Source of the DNA: Owenia fusiformis
Taxonomy: Eukaryota; Annelida; Polychaeta; Sabellida; Oweniidae
DNA length: 64,000 nucleotides
Assembly: GCA_903813345.2 (NCBI GenBank)
Contig: CAIIXF020000009.1
Coordinates: 5,076,030-5,140,029 of the forward strand
Direction of reading: 5' to 3'
The notes beneath the pieces are model-generated. The model had not been told where the DNA came from. It searched no databases and was given only the letters and a program-made list of their open reading frames with translations. The position numbers were made by a program, and so were the translations under genes. Of the stretch, positions 53,402-64,000 are shown piece by piece. Within the stretch, counting starts at the first letter, position 1; each line of letters opens with the position of its first letter.

Positions 53402-54541
53402 TTAAATGTTAAGCTTGTTTTGTAAAAAGATGATCTTGTTTGATCCAAGCTTATTTTTCTTTGAGTCACTGTTCATTTCAAGGGGGCTTATGTCTTTTCT
53501 CTTAAGATGCACTTTAAGAGAGGATTTTTGCTTAGTTGTAGAGTCACAACTGGCATTATCTGAGATGTTCTTAGCGGGGGTTGAAGTATTTTGGTGGCAC
53601 TCAGCCAAGAACTTATCTGCCATTTTCATGGCATCTTGTGAAGATATTGAGCTATCTTCTGGTTGAAGGGCACGTGTTATGATCTTCTCTGCTATTTTGG
53701 CACCACTCTCTGCACTCTTAGTTGTTGGTTCCTGCGGCTTTGTCTGTTCGTGGACCTTCTGACGACCTGGTGTTTCCATCGGGCATGCCGATTTCCGGTG
53801 TCCATCAATACCACATTTCCAGCAAGTGATTTTTGGCTTCATTGCTTCATCGGATGTTCTCAGAAGACATTCTGACTTGCGATGGCCTTCCAAACCACAT
53901 TGGAAGCACTTTGGTTTTGATCTTTTTGGGCAGTCATTGATATTATGATCGCCTCTGCAATGTGGACAGTTAATTTCTTGTCCATCTTGATATATTACTA
54001 TGTCTATTTCGATTAGCTCTAGAGGATTGAAGGGGTTGGGTATTGTGTAGCCTAAATATCTAGGTTGCGATTTGACTATTTTTCTCACATAACAAAACCT
54101 ATGCCCTGTGAGTACACTGTGTCGTGTTCCATAAGTTGCTCTTCTGCTGTGGAATTTCACGTCTGAGGTACGATCTGCAAATGAGTCCACCCACTGCTCA
54201 ATTTCCGAGTTGGAAACATGAAGTGGTATACCATGTATCGATACTCGTCGGGAGTTTCGTCCTGCTCCAAACGATGCGCTGGGTGTTGCGAAGTAGTCAC
54301 TTATTTTGAACTGCTTTCCATTGACGCACAAAGAGCCAAGAGATAATAAGTTGGTTTTTGTTCCAAGACTGTCAGTATAAATTATGTAGGAGCCACTGAA
54401 TAGTTGCACACCAATTATATTGTCTCCTTTTATTACATCCGGTCGAATTCTATCATCAGCCTGTGATATAAGTTTATCAAGTAGTTCATATTCATTCATT
54501 CTGCCCATTCCTCTGGCTTCTAGCTTAAGGTCAGGGTGCAT
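53402..54541 (-). CDS. Solo zinc-knuckle ORF, retroelement ORF1/Gag-like
   Basis: An uninterrupted 379-codon ORF without introns. The middle (about residues 95-200) has an RRM-like pattern starting RRVSIHGIPLHVSNSEIEQW. Residues ~200-260 carry three zinc knuckles: a variant CPHCRGDHNINDC, then CFQCGLEGHRKSEC and CWKCGIDGHRKSAC, both C-x2-C-x4-H-x4-C. The C-terminal third is polar, ending in basic KKNKLGSNK. The layout resembles ORF1 of non-LTR retrotransposons or a Gag-derived gene, acting as a nucleic-acid-binding protein. No reverse transcriptase follows. It may be an intact leftover or a domesticated copy. Confidence 0.75.
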   Translation of the reverse strand: MHPDLKLEARGMGRMNEYELLDKLISQADDRIRPDVIKGDNIIGVQLFSGSYIIYTDSLGTKTNLLSLGSLCVNGKQFKISDYFATPSASFGAGRNSRRVSIHGIPLHVSNSEIEQWVDSFADRTSDVKFHSRRATYGTRHSVLTGHRFCYVRKIVKSQPRYLGYTIPNPFNPLELIEIDIVIYQDGQEINCPHCRGDHNINDCPKRSKPKCFQCGLEGHRKSECLLRTSDEAMKPKITCWKCGIDGHRKSACPMETPGRQKVHEQTKPQEPTTKSAESGAKIAEKIITRALQPEDSSISSQDAMKMADKFLAECHQNTSTPAKNISDNASCDSTTKQKSSLKVHLKRKDISPLEMNSDSKKNKLGSNKIIFLQNKLNI

Positions 54542-54667
54542 GATGGGAAATTCTCTGCATTCCTCAATTGAGTCACATGTTATTTTTCAAACAAGAATCA
54601 CTCCTTCCCCACATTGTCTATATCTTCCAGTTTTGCACAAAGAGTGCACTTATGTGCCTAGAAAAGA

Positions 54668-54803
54668 CTTGTGAGAAGAATGTTTTGATAAAGTGTATAG
54701 AAAACAAGAAAATTCAGTGAAAAAAATCAGAAAAATTTCAGAAATTTTTTTCACTGAATTTTCTCATTTTTTATACATTTTACAAAACAAACCTTCTCAC
54801 AAG
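54668..54803. repeat. 136-bp near-perfect hairpin
   Basis: CTTGTGAGAAGAATGTTTTG and GAAAATTCAGTGAAAAAAAT pair with ATTTTTTTCACTGAATTTTC and the distal CTTCTCACAAG, with a loop around 54731-54743. It lies ~130 bp upstream of the zinc-knuckle ORF and may be a tiny MITE. Confidence 0.85.
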
Positions 54804-54956
54804 GCAAATGAGCAAATAAGAAACTTTTCCAGGAGCTCCAAAATAAGTATGGCTACTCCATTTCAGGGGTCGTCTCAATCGTTGCAGTTATTGCAGTTAT
54901 ACAATGCTTTTATACAATCATATAAAGCACTTAGGGTGGGATAATATCCTTTATCA

Positions 54957-55285
54957 TGTGTGCAAAGAACGAGGGAAAGTATCGCAACAGATTTTTGACA
55001 GTAAATAATTTTTTTCTAGTAGTTTCTGGCTGTATAAAAATGAATGCATATGAAAGGCCAATGTAAAATCTTTAAGAAAAATTCAAAGAATGGTTTCAAG
55101 ATCAATTGGATAATCTCAAAAGCCATGTTTAATCCACCCACCAACTAGCTTTTTTTCAAAATACAATCGTCATTTTCACCATCGTCCCTCATTTTTTTTA
55201 CAATTTTCATGCAAAGTTACATTGTACTTGAACACATGTTTCATCACTTAAAATGTATAAGGAACTCCTTCTGGATTAGGATTAT
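54957..55285. repeat. Interspersed repeat, inverted copy at 59195-59510
   Basis: Shares, in opposite orientation, GATGAAACATGTGTTCAAG, ACAATGTAACTTTGCATGAAA, ATGAGGGACGATGGTGAAAA and TCTGTTGCGATACTTTCCCT. Unidentified family. Confidence 0.8.
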
Positions 55286-55520
55286 GATAATCCAATATAA
55301 GGGGATCCAATTGGGCTATGCTTTTAGTACAGCACACTCATATAAGATGTCATTAGTGTGCCATAAAGTTAGTTCAAAATGTTTTCAAAAATGAATGGTT
55401 GGACTTGTTTGACCCCCTGCTGTTTGATCCCCTGTTTGATCAATGGAGCATAACCTCAGCATTTCCCAAACAATTCTGAATACCTGTCAAGTTGACAGTT
55501 TAATGTTTGAGTGCAGTTAA

Positions 55521-55569
<49 letters not shown>

Positions 55570-56166
55570 TTGTTAAGAAATTCTAAATACCTCTCTTTAT
55601 GATAATTTCTATGATGTCCTTATTATAGCATTTACTTTGAACAGGTTTTCTGTATCTTGTTTATCAGTAATGATTCACGAGGTATACAGTGCTATTAAAA
55701 TCATAAATACAGTACAAGTATTTAGTACATCATACCTTTGCCAATAATTTTAGTAAGACGAATATTTTGATCCAGCTTCTGAAAAAACATTGGACATGTT
55801 TCTATATGATGATGTGTTTTAACACACTTCCTTATTTGTGTATATCTCCAGATTGATTATTCAAATAATGAAATGAAGGATGATATGCTAAGAATAATTT
55901 TTGCATATTCATCAATTCAAGAAATGTTATCCTAACATACACTCTTACCTTAATGTTAACATTAGGGAGATTAAGCTTGCATATAAAATCGAAACGCCAA
56001 CCTATGACCAATCGCCCACACAAATGCATCGCTAAATTTTTTCTATTCACATTTAGGTTGTGAACATTGCAAGCTTAAAGTCCCTATTGAGAGTCTCTGA
56101 AAACCACAATCGATACCATTGAGTGTGTGGTGTATACTTCCTTTATCATTATTTCTAAGATTTACA
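55286..56166. other. Spacer with TG microsatellite
   Basis: A (TG)n run at about 55526-55567 (some 20 repeats). The rest holds nothing recognised. Confidence 0.7.
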
Positions 56167-57330
56167 ACCAGAACAACGGCAACGCCAAAGCGTAGCGAAT
56201 CCCATCGAACAGAAATGGCTGGCATTTTTACAAACGAAATATATAGCAAACATCATAAAAAACACACCAGAAAGGCCACCATTTTCAAAATGGTTGCTCA
56301 CTAGCCAAGTTGTCATCAGAAGAAATAATATGCTTTTAAGTAGCCACCTATAAAATCTTTGAAAAATCGCATACATGTACTTGTAAAAAAATAACACACA
56401 TAAAAATGGTGGCCATTTTTCAAAATGGCTGACTACTCCCTAAAGTTTTATAAGACAATGTGCCATGCTTAAAGTATTCACATATCAAATATGAACAAAA
56501 TCGCTCCACTACTTTTGGAGTTATAGTAAAAAATGTAAAAATGACAGCCATTTTTATAAAATGGCCACCTACTACCCAAAGTGTCATTAGACAGTGTGCC
56601 ATGTTTATAGTATTCACATATGAAATATGAAACATACCAAATATGGACAAAATCGCTTCACTACTTTTCGATTTATAGTAAAATACGTTAAAATGGCCGC
56701 ATTCTACCAAAAGTGTCATAGGATGGTGTGCCATGCTTATAGTATTCACATACTAAATATGAACAAAATCGCTCCACTACTTTTCGAGTTATAGTAAAAT
56801 ACGTTAAAATGGCGGCCATTTTTCAACCGCCTTCAACCAAAAGTGTCTTTAGACAGTGTGCAATGCTTATAGTATTCACATACCAAATATGAACAAAATC
56901 GCTCCACTACTTTTCGAGTTATAGCAAAAATCGTAAAATAACGAGTAAAGGCCGCCATTTTTCAAGATGGCTGCCATGTGCTTCTTTAATGTCTACATTT
57001 TTAGTTTTATTAGCCCTTCATAATTTTTTTACATTTAAAACATATTGCTATTACAGTTTTACATATTGCACCTAAATTACTGTAAAATCGGCACTAAAAT
57101 GGCCACCATTTTGAATTGAGCGGCCATTTTGAAAATCAGCTTTCGAGCAGAACTTCTACCCCCATAGGGTATATGTGTACAAAATATGAACAAAATCGGG
57201 CCAACGGTATTTGAGTTATTGCCCGGACGGACGGACTGACGGACAGACGGACGGACAGACGGACGAACGTACGGACGGACGGACGGACGGAGGCGTTCCC
57301 TATATCCCTTCGAACTTCGTTCGATGGGAT
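56167..57330 (-). mobile_element. Helentron-like non-autonomous element, copy 4
   Basis: Full copy with ends CCAGAACAACGGCAACGCC and TTCGTTCGATGGGAT, internal ~120-bp repeats (56440-56900) and an extended GGAC-rich tract (57226-57292). Closest in structure to the 12820-13957 copy. Confidence 0.6.
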
Positions 57331-57883
57331 TATAACATCTTTTTAGCAAAATGTCCAGTTATTAGGGAGGTTAAGATCGCACTATTTTGATGAACGTACA
57401 CATGGAATGTGTAAACTTATGGTCCCCTATTCACGGTGTTATAGCATGACGGTTACGTCAAGGCAATTTGCAAAATTTTGCAGTAACGATAACAAAAAAT
57501 GGCGGATGGGAAAGGCAGCATGTCCTCTTTCTCGCCTGTAGGCAATATTCACAGATAAGATCTCCTTTTAAACTACTTCCATTCGGTGACGTATATATGG
57601 ATGGTTATAAAGACTGGGTCAAATCTGCCATGTGGTCTACAAGAAACAGAATATAAGCTGTAAACCTACCGACTGAGTTTTTTTTGGTCCATTCTCGTGT
57701 TTTCTCAGTACATGAGCCACTCAAAATATTAAGTGTAAGTAAACTGTGTATAAACAAGGCATAAAATGAAAAATTCAGAACAGGAATGTGGTGTATATCG
57801 TAAATAATAAGGTTTAAAACGCAATGTCGTTAGACGACTACGTATGACCGGAATTCTATGGACGGTAACCACAGTGTTATAGC
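57331..57883. other. Possible promoter region of a plus-strand gene
   Basis: Contains two related segments (GGTGTTATAGCATGACGGTT at 57437 and AGTGTTATAGCATGATGGAT at 57873) and an ATG in good context at 57499 (AAAAAATGGCGGATGGG) followed by a short frame. Higher GC than its surroundings. The promoter role is inferred. Confidence 0.35.
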
Positions 57884-60427
57884 ATGATGGATACGCCACC
57901 TCCCTTCTGCACGGCTACGTTCACTGATTTATCCAATAAAATGGCCACGATGGAAGAGAAAACTAAGGTTGGTGCATTATTTTCTACTACTGTGTATCAA
58001 TGAAAGGATGAACGATTTATGTAAGCATGGCATTCGGTGATACATTCAGTAATGTATATTTTGAAAGTAGTCTTTGCCCGGGGATAACATGAAATAAGAG
58101 AAAAACTGTAGAGTTTGAAATTCAAAACTGCACAAAATTTAGTAATTTGTTTATTTTTGTTGTTAGGGCATGGTCTACATTGCCTAAAAACCTTGGGGTA
58201 TATAGATGTTACCTACATACGATCATACAAAGCCACCCGTGTAGCTCAGCGGAAGCGCAGGTACCTCTTACGCAATAAGTCCCGGATTCGATCCCTGGTT
58301 CAGGCAAGACTAAATTTGCTTGTTTGCGTGAAGTACTTCAGGGTGTTTGACTGAGTGGTCTGCAACTCGTACAAAAGGCTGTGGTGTGTACTAGTATGTC
58401 TATGTATGGGTGCACATAAAAGAACACAGAGTTCCTTCAAGGAGGGGTTCCTGGGTCTATCTTCCATGTTAATTACGTAAATTAGGGAGGAACTTTTTGA
58501 CAGTTTTGGCTAAAAAATCATGCGAAAAGTGCTCAGATTGGTGAGAAACTGCATCATTTTGAAAGAATCTCTGGGGGAGCAGCAGCTCCCTTTATCTCTC
58601 CCATTCTACCTGGCTACGAGCCTGTGTACTTAACCTCTCTAATGTTCATGATCAATACTAAATGTAAAATTTTCACATTTTTTATATTTCTACTATTCAT
58701 ATTGACCAATCCCCATTCATGTCATTTTAACAGGTCCCTTCATTACTTTACACCAGTGTTTATTAATCCCTTGTTTTCTAGTCGTATGTGCTTTTATTAT
58801 TCAGTTTCACAATCTATTGTTTAGCCATGCGTTTAACATGTTTGCATGCTGAGTTTGTTTTATGTAATGTTTTTTGTTCGAAATATGGTTTACACATTCA
58901 CTCAATTGAGTTGGGGTGTTGCCCCATTACTAGTTAAAGTTGCCTAGAGTTTGTGACTGTACATACACAAAGTATTTCAAATATATATTTTAGAAAACAT
59001 TTTATATTTGATTGCCACCCAAGGGTCTTCCACTCACCCATTACATAAACAAAACATGAACTCTAATAAAAATGCCAACAAGACTGCAAGGGAAACTTAA
59101 TCTATGAATTGGACTTTGCCATATCACATGTATTAGTCCCGTGACCAGGGAGGGGGAGGAGGGGGGTTGAGAGACGACCCTCTCCCCTAGCCACATTTAA
59201 TGGAGTTCCTTATATATTTTGCGTGATGAAACATGTGTTCAAGAACAATGTAACTTTGCATGAAAAATTGTAAATAAAAAAATGAGGGACGATGGTGAAA
59301 ATGACGAATGCATTTTGAAAAAGCTTGTTGATGGGTGGATTAAACATGGATTATAAGATAATCCAATTGATCTGGAAACTATTCTTTGAACTTTTCTTGA
59401 AGATTATAGATTCGCCTTTCAAAAGCATTTACTTTTTACAGCCAGAAACTACTCACAAAAAATTATCAACTGTCAAAAGTCTGTTGCGATACTTTCCCTG
59501 CTCCTTTGAAGAAAATCAGACAAGCGGTTTTCCAGAAATGACGATGACAAGATTTATTGAAAAACCTTCTAGATGGCCGCCCAAAAGTTGGAACTTTTTG
59601 AGGTGGTGCTATGGCATTAATGTCGAAACAGCCATAGTTTTTTCCTTTCCTGATGACAATTGTGAATTATTGTGTTTTATGGATTTTGGCGAAGGCTTTG
59701 CAAATTGATGTTGACCCTTTGAAATGCCTATGGACTTTTGCGATTGGATTTTGTCTTTCCCACATCATTTGAGACTAAATGCTACAACTTTTTTTTGATG
59801 TTATGAGTATGGGCTTTCAATTTCCAATTTTTTCTTCAACATGTATTGTAATGACTTCAGTATGAATGGAATGTCTGTTGGTATTCTGGTCTGTTCTGGA
59901 TTGTGATGTTGGACCTTTAATGATGGCGGATATGGAGTAATAGACATTGTTTCTTTTCAGGTAAGATCATGGTTTTTGGGGTATATGGCTCTTATTCTTA
60001 TGAATGACTCCGTTACTACATGTACTTTTGGTCCTTTCCCTTTGACACATGTGCTTAGATATTTGGTTTCTTCCCATTGGGATTTGTGCTTACATATTTC
60101 CATGGAAGTCTAAAATTGTTCCCTTCTTTAGATAAGACAATTAGAAATTTGTCAAACCTTGGCAGGTCAGAAATTCCAGAGTGATCCAAACAATGTTTGG
60201 TAATAATCGGTAGACAAAATCTTAAAATAATTGATATATGATATATGATTTAAAACTGAAGGGTATATAGTATATTTTCAATTCAAAATCAGATGATATG
60301 TTTCAATAAAACCCCAAAACATCTCTTTGGATTTCATTTCAGTTTGAAGAGATGAAGCCTAAGAAATTGCAAGCAGATATGGCAAGCAGACAGAGCAAAG
60401 TAAAGAGTTCTGGGAAGAAAAAGATTG
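57884..60427 (+). CDS. Putative 5' end of an unidentified gene, two exons
   Basis: Exon 57884-57967 starts with ATGATGGATACGCCACC and encodes MMDTPPPFCTATFTDLSNK, then MATMEEKTK. It ends at donor GTTGGT in phase 0. Exon 60343-60427 follows acceptor ATTTCATTTCAG and encodes FEEMKPKKLQADMASRQSKV, then KSSGKKKIG, with donor GTATGC in phase 1. The phases agree and the joined peptide is hydrophilic and lysine-rich. The start could also be the internal Met of MATMEEK. Later exons were not found before 64000. I do not recognise the protein; both exons are short, so this call is tentative. Confidence 0.45.
58230..58450 (+). mobile_element. tRNA-derived SINE
   Basis: GTGTAGCTCAGCGGAAGCG (A box) and GGATTCGATCCCTGG (B box) lie 30-35 bp apart in a tRNA-like head (about 58233-58312). 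A non-tRNA body follows, with GTGCACATAAAAGAACACAG. The clover-leaf is degenerate, so this is not a functional tRNA gene. Confidence 0.7.
59195..59510. repeat. Interspersed repeat, inverted copy of 54957-55285
   Basis: Same family as 54957-55285 in opposite orientation. It creates most of a 127-codon plus-strand ORF at 59325-59708 that is not considered genuine. Confidence 0.8.
59745..60010. repeat. Interspersed repeat, inverted copy of 9535-9815
   Basis: Shares TTCTTCAACATGTATTGTAA, CCACATCATTTGAGACT and GATCATGGTTTTTGGG(G)TATAT with the complement of 9535-9815. Confidence 0.7.
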
Positions 60428-60739
60428 GTATGCAATTTTATTGTTATGCAATTTTATTATTTATTTCAAGAACTCGAGCTTTTTATTGAACTTGGGACTC
60501 ATTAAAAAATCTTGACAAAATTATGGATGCCAAAATTGAAAAATGTAAAACAATAATAAAAAAAAAATTCAATATCAATTTCTTAAAACTACTGTTAACT
60601 GTAGTGACATTTGTTTATACAATGCAACATACCTGTAATTGCTTATAAAGTTACTAAATAGTAAAAAATTCTACATCTATTACATCTATATTTACACCAC
60701 AGTTACACCTGAAATTTTAAGCACTTTCGGGATGGAAAA

Positions 60740-61720
60740 TTCAAAATGGCCACCTTAACATTTACCCAGACTGCCTAAAAACTAATCAGTTCTTAACTTT
60801 CGATAGAAACATCTCTAAAATTTTAGGATGAATCCATGAAACCTGTAAACAACCCTCAAGAGACACATTTTAAGGTATTAATTCATAGTGTATCAGCTTT
60901 TTTTCTACAATTCAGATTTTCCTGAAAAAAATCCTGGTAAAAGATATACTGATGTATTACAAAATATGTGAAAATTGGAAACATTGACCGTTTAGTCATT
61001 TCTAAACAAGCCTCGACAGACAAGATTTTAGGATGGAAAAATCCAAAATAGCCACCTTAACATTTATCAGACAAGATTTTAGGATGGAAAATCCAAAATG
61101 GCCACCTTAACATTTACCCAGAATGCCGAAAAACTAATGAGTTATAAACTTTCATAGGTAGAAACATCCCTGAAAATTTCAAATGAATCCTTCAAACGGT
61201 TTGGCTGGAAACCTGTAGACAAGCCTTCAAAGACAAGATTTTAGGACGGAAAATCCAAAATGACCGCCTTAACATTTACCCAGAATGCCGAAAAACTAAT
61301 CAGCTCTAAACTTTCATAGGTAGAAACATCCCTGAGAATTTCAAATGAATCCCTCAAACAGTTTGGCTGGAAACCTGTAGACAAGCCTTGACAGACAAGA
61401 TTTTAGGACGGAAAATTCAAAATGGCCACCTTAACATTTACCCAGAATGCCGAAAAACTTATCAGTTCTAAGCTTTCATAGGTAGAAACATCCCTGAGAA
61501 TTTCAAATGAATCCCTCAAACGGTTTGGCTGGAAACCTGTAGACAAGCCTTGACAGACAAGATTTTAGGACCGAAAATCCAAAATGGCCACCTTAACATT
61601 TACCCAGAATGCTGAAAAACTAATCAGTTCTAAACTTTCATAGGTAGAAACATCCCTGAGAATTTCAAATGAATTCCTCAAATGGTTTGGCTGGAAACCT
61701 GTAGACAAGATTATTCGGGA
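60740..61720. repeat. 163-bp tandem repeat, ~5 copies
   Basis: The unit carries GACAAGATTTTAGGACGGAA, AATGGCCACCTTAACATTTA, CCCAGAATGCCGAAAAACTA and GGTTTGGCTGGAAACCTGTA. The copies are well conserved towards the right end. Confidence 0.88.
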
Positions 61721-61836
61721 CGCCCGCCCACCCGGCAAACTGATTACAATATAGCACCTTAGGGTGCGATAATAACTAGAAAACAGCAAGTCCAAGTATA
61801 ACAATTCCAACAGAACAAAACATATTTTATCAAATA

Positions 61837-63188
61837 CATGGTGTTAAAAAAACGCAACCTAAAGAAATCGCTATATCTTGAAAAATACTGGTTCAATTAT
61901 GTTCATATTTTCAAGAAATAAAGAAGAGACTGTGCATATATAGCTCCTGTAAATGGTTAATTGTAAAACATGATGCCTTGGACACCTGCTCAAAATAGAC
62001 AGTTGTACTAAGAAAATACGAAAAACCCAGTCAGGGGTGACTGCAACCGCAAACAACTAAATAACTTCCTAACCATAGTGTTTTGGGTCTTCAAATTTGG
62101 CACAAATCATCTTCATTCACTGTATGGTAAATCTGTAGAGTGAAATCAAAATCACTTCAGGAACTTTACAGTCATGGTCGAAATGCTTTCAAATCACATT
62201 CTAATGCCCTGGTTCAGGCAGACTTAAGAAGGCATTTTGACCATCTGACTGTAAAGTCCCTGGAGTGATTTTGATGAAACTCCACAAATTCACCACACAT
62301 TGAATGAGGATAATTTTTGCCAAATCTGAAGTGCCAAAACTGCATCTGTGGTTTTAAACAACAAACTACAAAGCATCTAATCTTCAAATGCCCTCTGTTG
62401 AATGTTATAAGAGAGAAACTTTGGGGGGAACTCAGGAACATGCCAGAAATGAACTTTTTCTTTACAGGATGCTCTATAGAGCAAAAGCTGAATATCTTAA
62501 TGTATGGCAGAGATGGAGTTAGCATAACATGCAATTCTTCAATATTGAAGCATTTTACATCCTTTTTGTGTGGATGCATTGATATAATTATATAGTTTTT
62601 AACACATTCCTGCCATGCATACATACATGTTGGTAGTCATTTTGTTGCTATTTTGTAAATTTGAATAAACTTTGTATTAACAGGGCCAATAATGCTGATT
62701 TCAGCCTCGGCCCTGTCATTTGTAGATAATTTTGTAAAGTAAAATAAAGAAACCATAAAAACTAAAGTGCCAAAACACTATGGTTAGAAAGTCATGTGAT
62801 TTTATTGCTGTGGCAGTCACCTCTGAGTGGGTTTTCATATTTTCCTAGTACAACTTTCATTTGAGCAGGTGTCCAAGGCATCATGTTTTACAACTTACTG
62901 ACAACAGGAGCTATACATACACAGTCTCTTCTTTCTTTTCCTGAAAAAAATGAACATAATTGGATTAGTATTTTTCAAGCTATAGTGATTTTTCATTCGT
63001 GTTTTCGTATTTTGCTAGTACAACTGTCTTTTGACCAAGTGTCCAAGACATCATGTTTTACAACTAACTAAAAACAGGGGCTATACATACACAGTCTCTT
63101 CTATCTCTCCTGAAAACATGAACATAATTGGATTAGTATTTTCCAAGATATAGCGATTTCTTTGGGTTGCGTTTTTTTAAACACCCTG
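61837..63188. mobile_element. Palindromic mariner-like element split by a LINE
   Basis: The left end CATGGTGTTAAAAAAACGCA and, inverted, the right end CAGGGTGTTTAAAAAAACGC are flanked by TA. The inverted arms extend almost to the centre near 62200. The right arm contains an internal ~190-bp direct duplication (62805-62995 and 62995-63188). A LINE fragment occupies 62341-62764. Confidence 0.75.
62341..62764 (+). mobile_element. 5'-truncated LINE 3' end with 12-bp target duplication
   Basis: Flanked by AAGTGCCAAAAC at 62329-62340 and 62765-62776. The frame encodes CICGFKQQTTKHLIFKCPLL, a Cys/His motif like the one closing many LINE ORF2 proteins, then EKLWGELRNMPEMNFFF, stopping near 62595. 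The 3' end carries AATAAAGAAACCATAAAAAC. Target duplication and truncation are typical of target-primed reverse transcription. Confidence 0.8.
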
Positions 63189-64000
63189 TACCCCGCTACA
63201 AGAGTATTGTCTCCCTTTGGCAAATTCTTCATCCATGAAATGCTTAGCAGAGGTCATACAAAGCTGGTAACTGGTTATCATAATTTTCTTTAGAAATGGC
63301 GGCTATTTTGATTTCAGCATTTCTTTTGACCAGAGTTCTTTGCCAACTAATAATGGGCCCTTGGGCTTTGGCTTAAATACATGAAATATATGTTAAATAG
63401 CCATTGTTGTGAATACACTACCTTTCAAACTGTAGTACTTATTACTTTGGTTGGAAATGAAAAATTTAGATTTTCACAAAACATCAAAGCATTTTTAAAG
63501 TGGCAGGCTTCTTATTTTGTATTTGAGTAACCAAAAATAATATTTACATGAAATAAGGTGGCCTTTTGAATGATCCAGAAGCTAGTAGGTATAGTCACCA
63601 GTTTCACCACCTGGTGGCTAATTCGGGGCAAATAACATGGCATGATATTAGGAAGTTCTTGAATATTCATCAGCTTTAGTGGTTCAATTTTTATATTACC
63701 CTGATGTATCTGATTGTTATACAAATTAAAATATGTAAGAAAAGATATTTCACTTTTTTATGATTTTATAACATAGGGTCTATAGGGAATCTCCTCGACC
63801 TAGAAGTCTCATTTTCAATGAAATTTAAATTTTTAAGTTGATAAACACTTTTTAAAACCACATTTCTAGATGTAATTTTCGTGTAGATTTCAAATATGAT
63901 ATCACTTTGAATTTTTAATGACTGAAATCAAGATTATTTCTGCTTGCATCTAGTCTTCCTTCTTGAGAAGATTTCTACCTCCATATGGCATCAGCAAATT
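63189..64000. other. Spacer and start of an interspersed repeat
   Basis: Nothing recognised to about 63570; from there to the window end it is a second copy of the 52440-52910 repeat. Confidence 0.55.

Noticed and set aside
1957-57330. Classical Helitron for the CCAGAACAACGG family
   Set aside because: Reverse-strand ends could read TC...CTGG, but two empty sites fit insertion at TT better than between A and T; Helentron-like preferred, not certain.
58233-58312. Functional tRNA gene
   Set aside because: A and B boxes are present but the anticodon stem is irregular and a SINE-like body follows.
59325-59708. 127-codon plus-strand ORF
   Set aside because: Its first half lies in an interspersed repeat with an inverted copy at 54957-55285; no domain and no splice sites.

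Overview
This window is animal nuclear DNA, not bacterial. Genes are split into short exons with GT/AG introns, the sequence is AT-rich, and most of it is intronic or intergenic repeat. A DIRS tyrosine-recombinase retrotransposon, Helentron-like elements with internal tandem repeats, mariner/pogo/piggyBac-type MITEs, a truncated LINE, a tRNA-derived SINE and discoidin/PAN/hevein-like secreted domains suggest a marine invertebrate. A lophotrochozoan such as a mollusc or brachiopod is plausible, but I cannot fix the species.

The backbone is one long minus-strand gene, positions 39630 down to 361. I could assemble 19 consecutive exons whose splice phases all agree, giving an uninterrupted 938-residue C-terminal part that ends in a TAG. 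Its first three visible exons form the C-lobe of a degenerate protein kinase that resembles TEX14, the inactive kinase of germ-cell intercellular bridges. The rest is low-complexity and polar. No 5' exons were found upstream of 39630.

The 16 kb intron 20454-36705 of that gene holds a complete plus-strand gene of four exons (21961-27606). It encodes a secreted 629-residue protein: signal peptide, PAN/apple module, two discoidin (F5/8 type C) domains and a Cys-rich C-terminal region. A hevein-like chitin-binding module, encoded by its own 156-nt phase 1-1 exon, sits inside a loop of the second discoidin domain.

Repeat layers: a 77-bp array fills the intron before exon 906-1027. It is split by a Helentron-like element, which is itself split by a 4.6 kb DIRS element. 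Further arrays are a 30-bp array (10750-11285), a 27-bp array (12375-12720), a 45-bp array (15098-15772) and a 64-bp array (17488-18810 and beyond). Segments 28413-36316 are five tandem copies of a 0.7-2 kb unit rich in AGGTCA half-sites. Positions 40330-47650 are tandem repeats carrying palindromic MITEs. Positions 49083-51972 are a decayed mariner, 53402-54541 is a solo zinc-knuckle ORF, 56167-57330 is another Helentron-like copy, 58230-58450 is a SINE, and 60740-63188 is tandem repeat plus a mariner-like palindrome holding a LINE 3' end. A second plus-strand gene may begin at 57884.

The most unusual pattern is that several exons of the TEX14-like gene are the terminal unit of an adjoining minisatellite. 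In three cases the splice acceptor and first codons of an exon are repeated many times in the intron just upstream (77-, 64- and 27-bp arrays). In a fourth, weaker case the last codons are echoed in a downstream array. The other main discovery candidate is the cassette exon that would place a chitin-binding module inside a discoidin fold.
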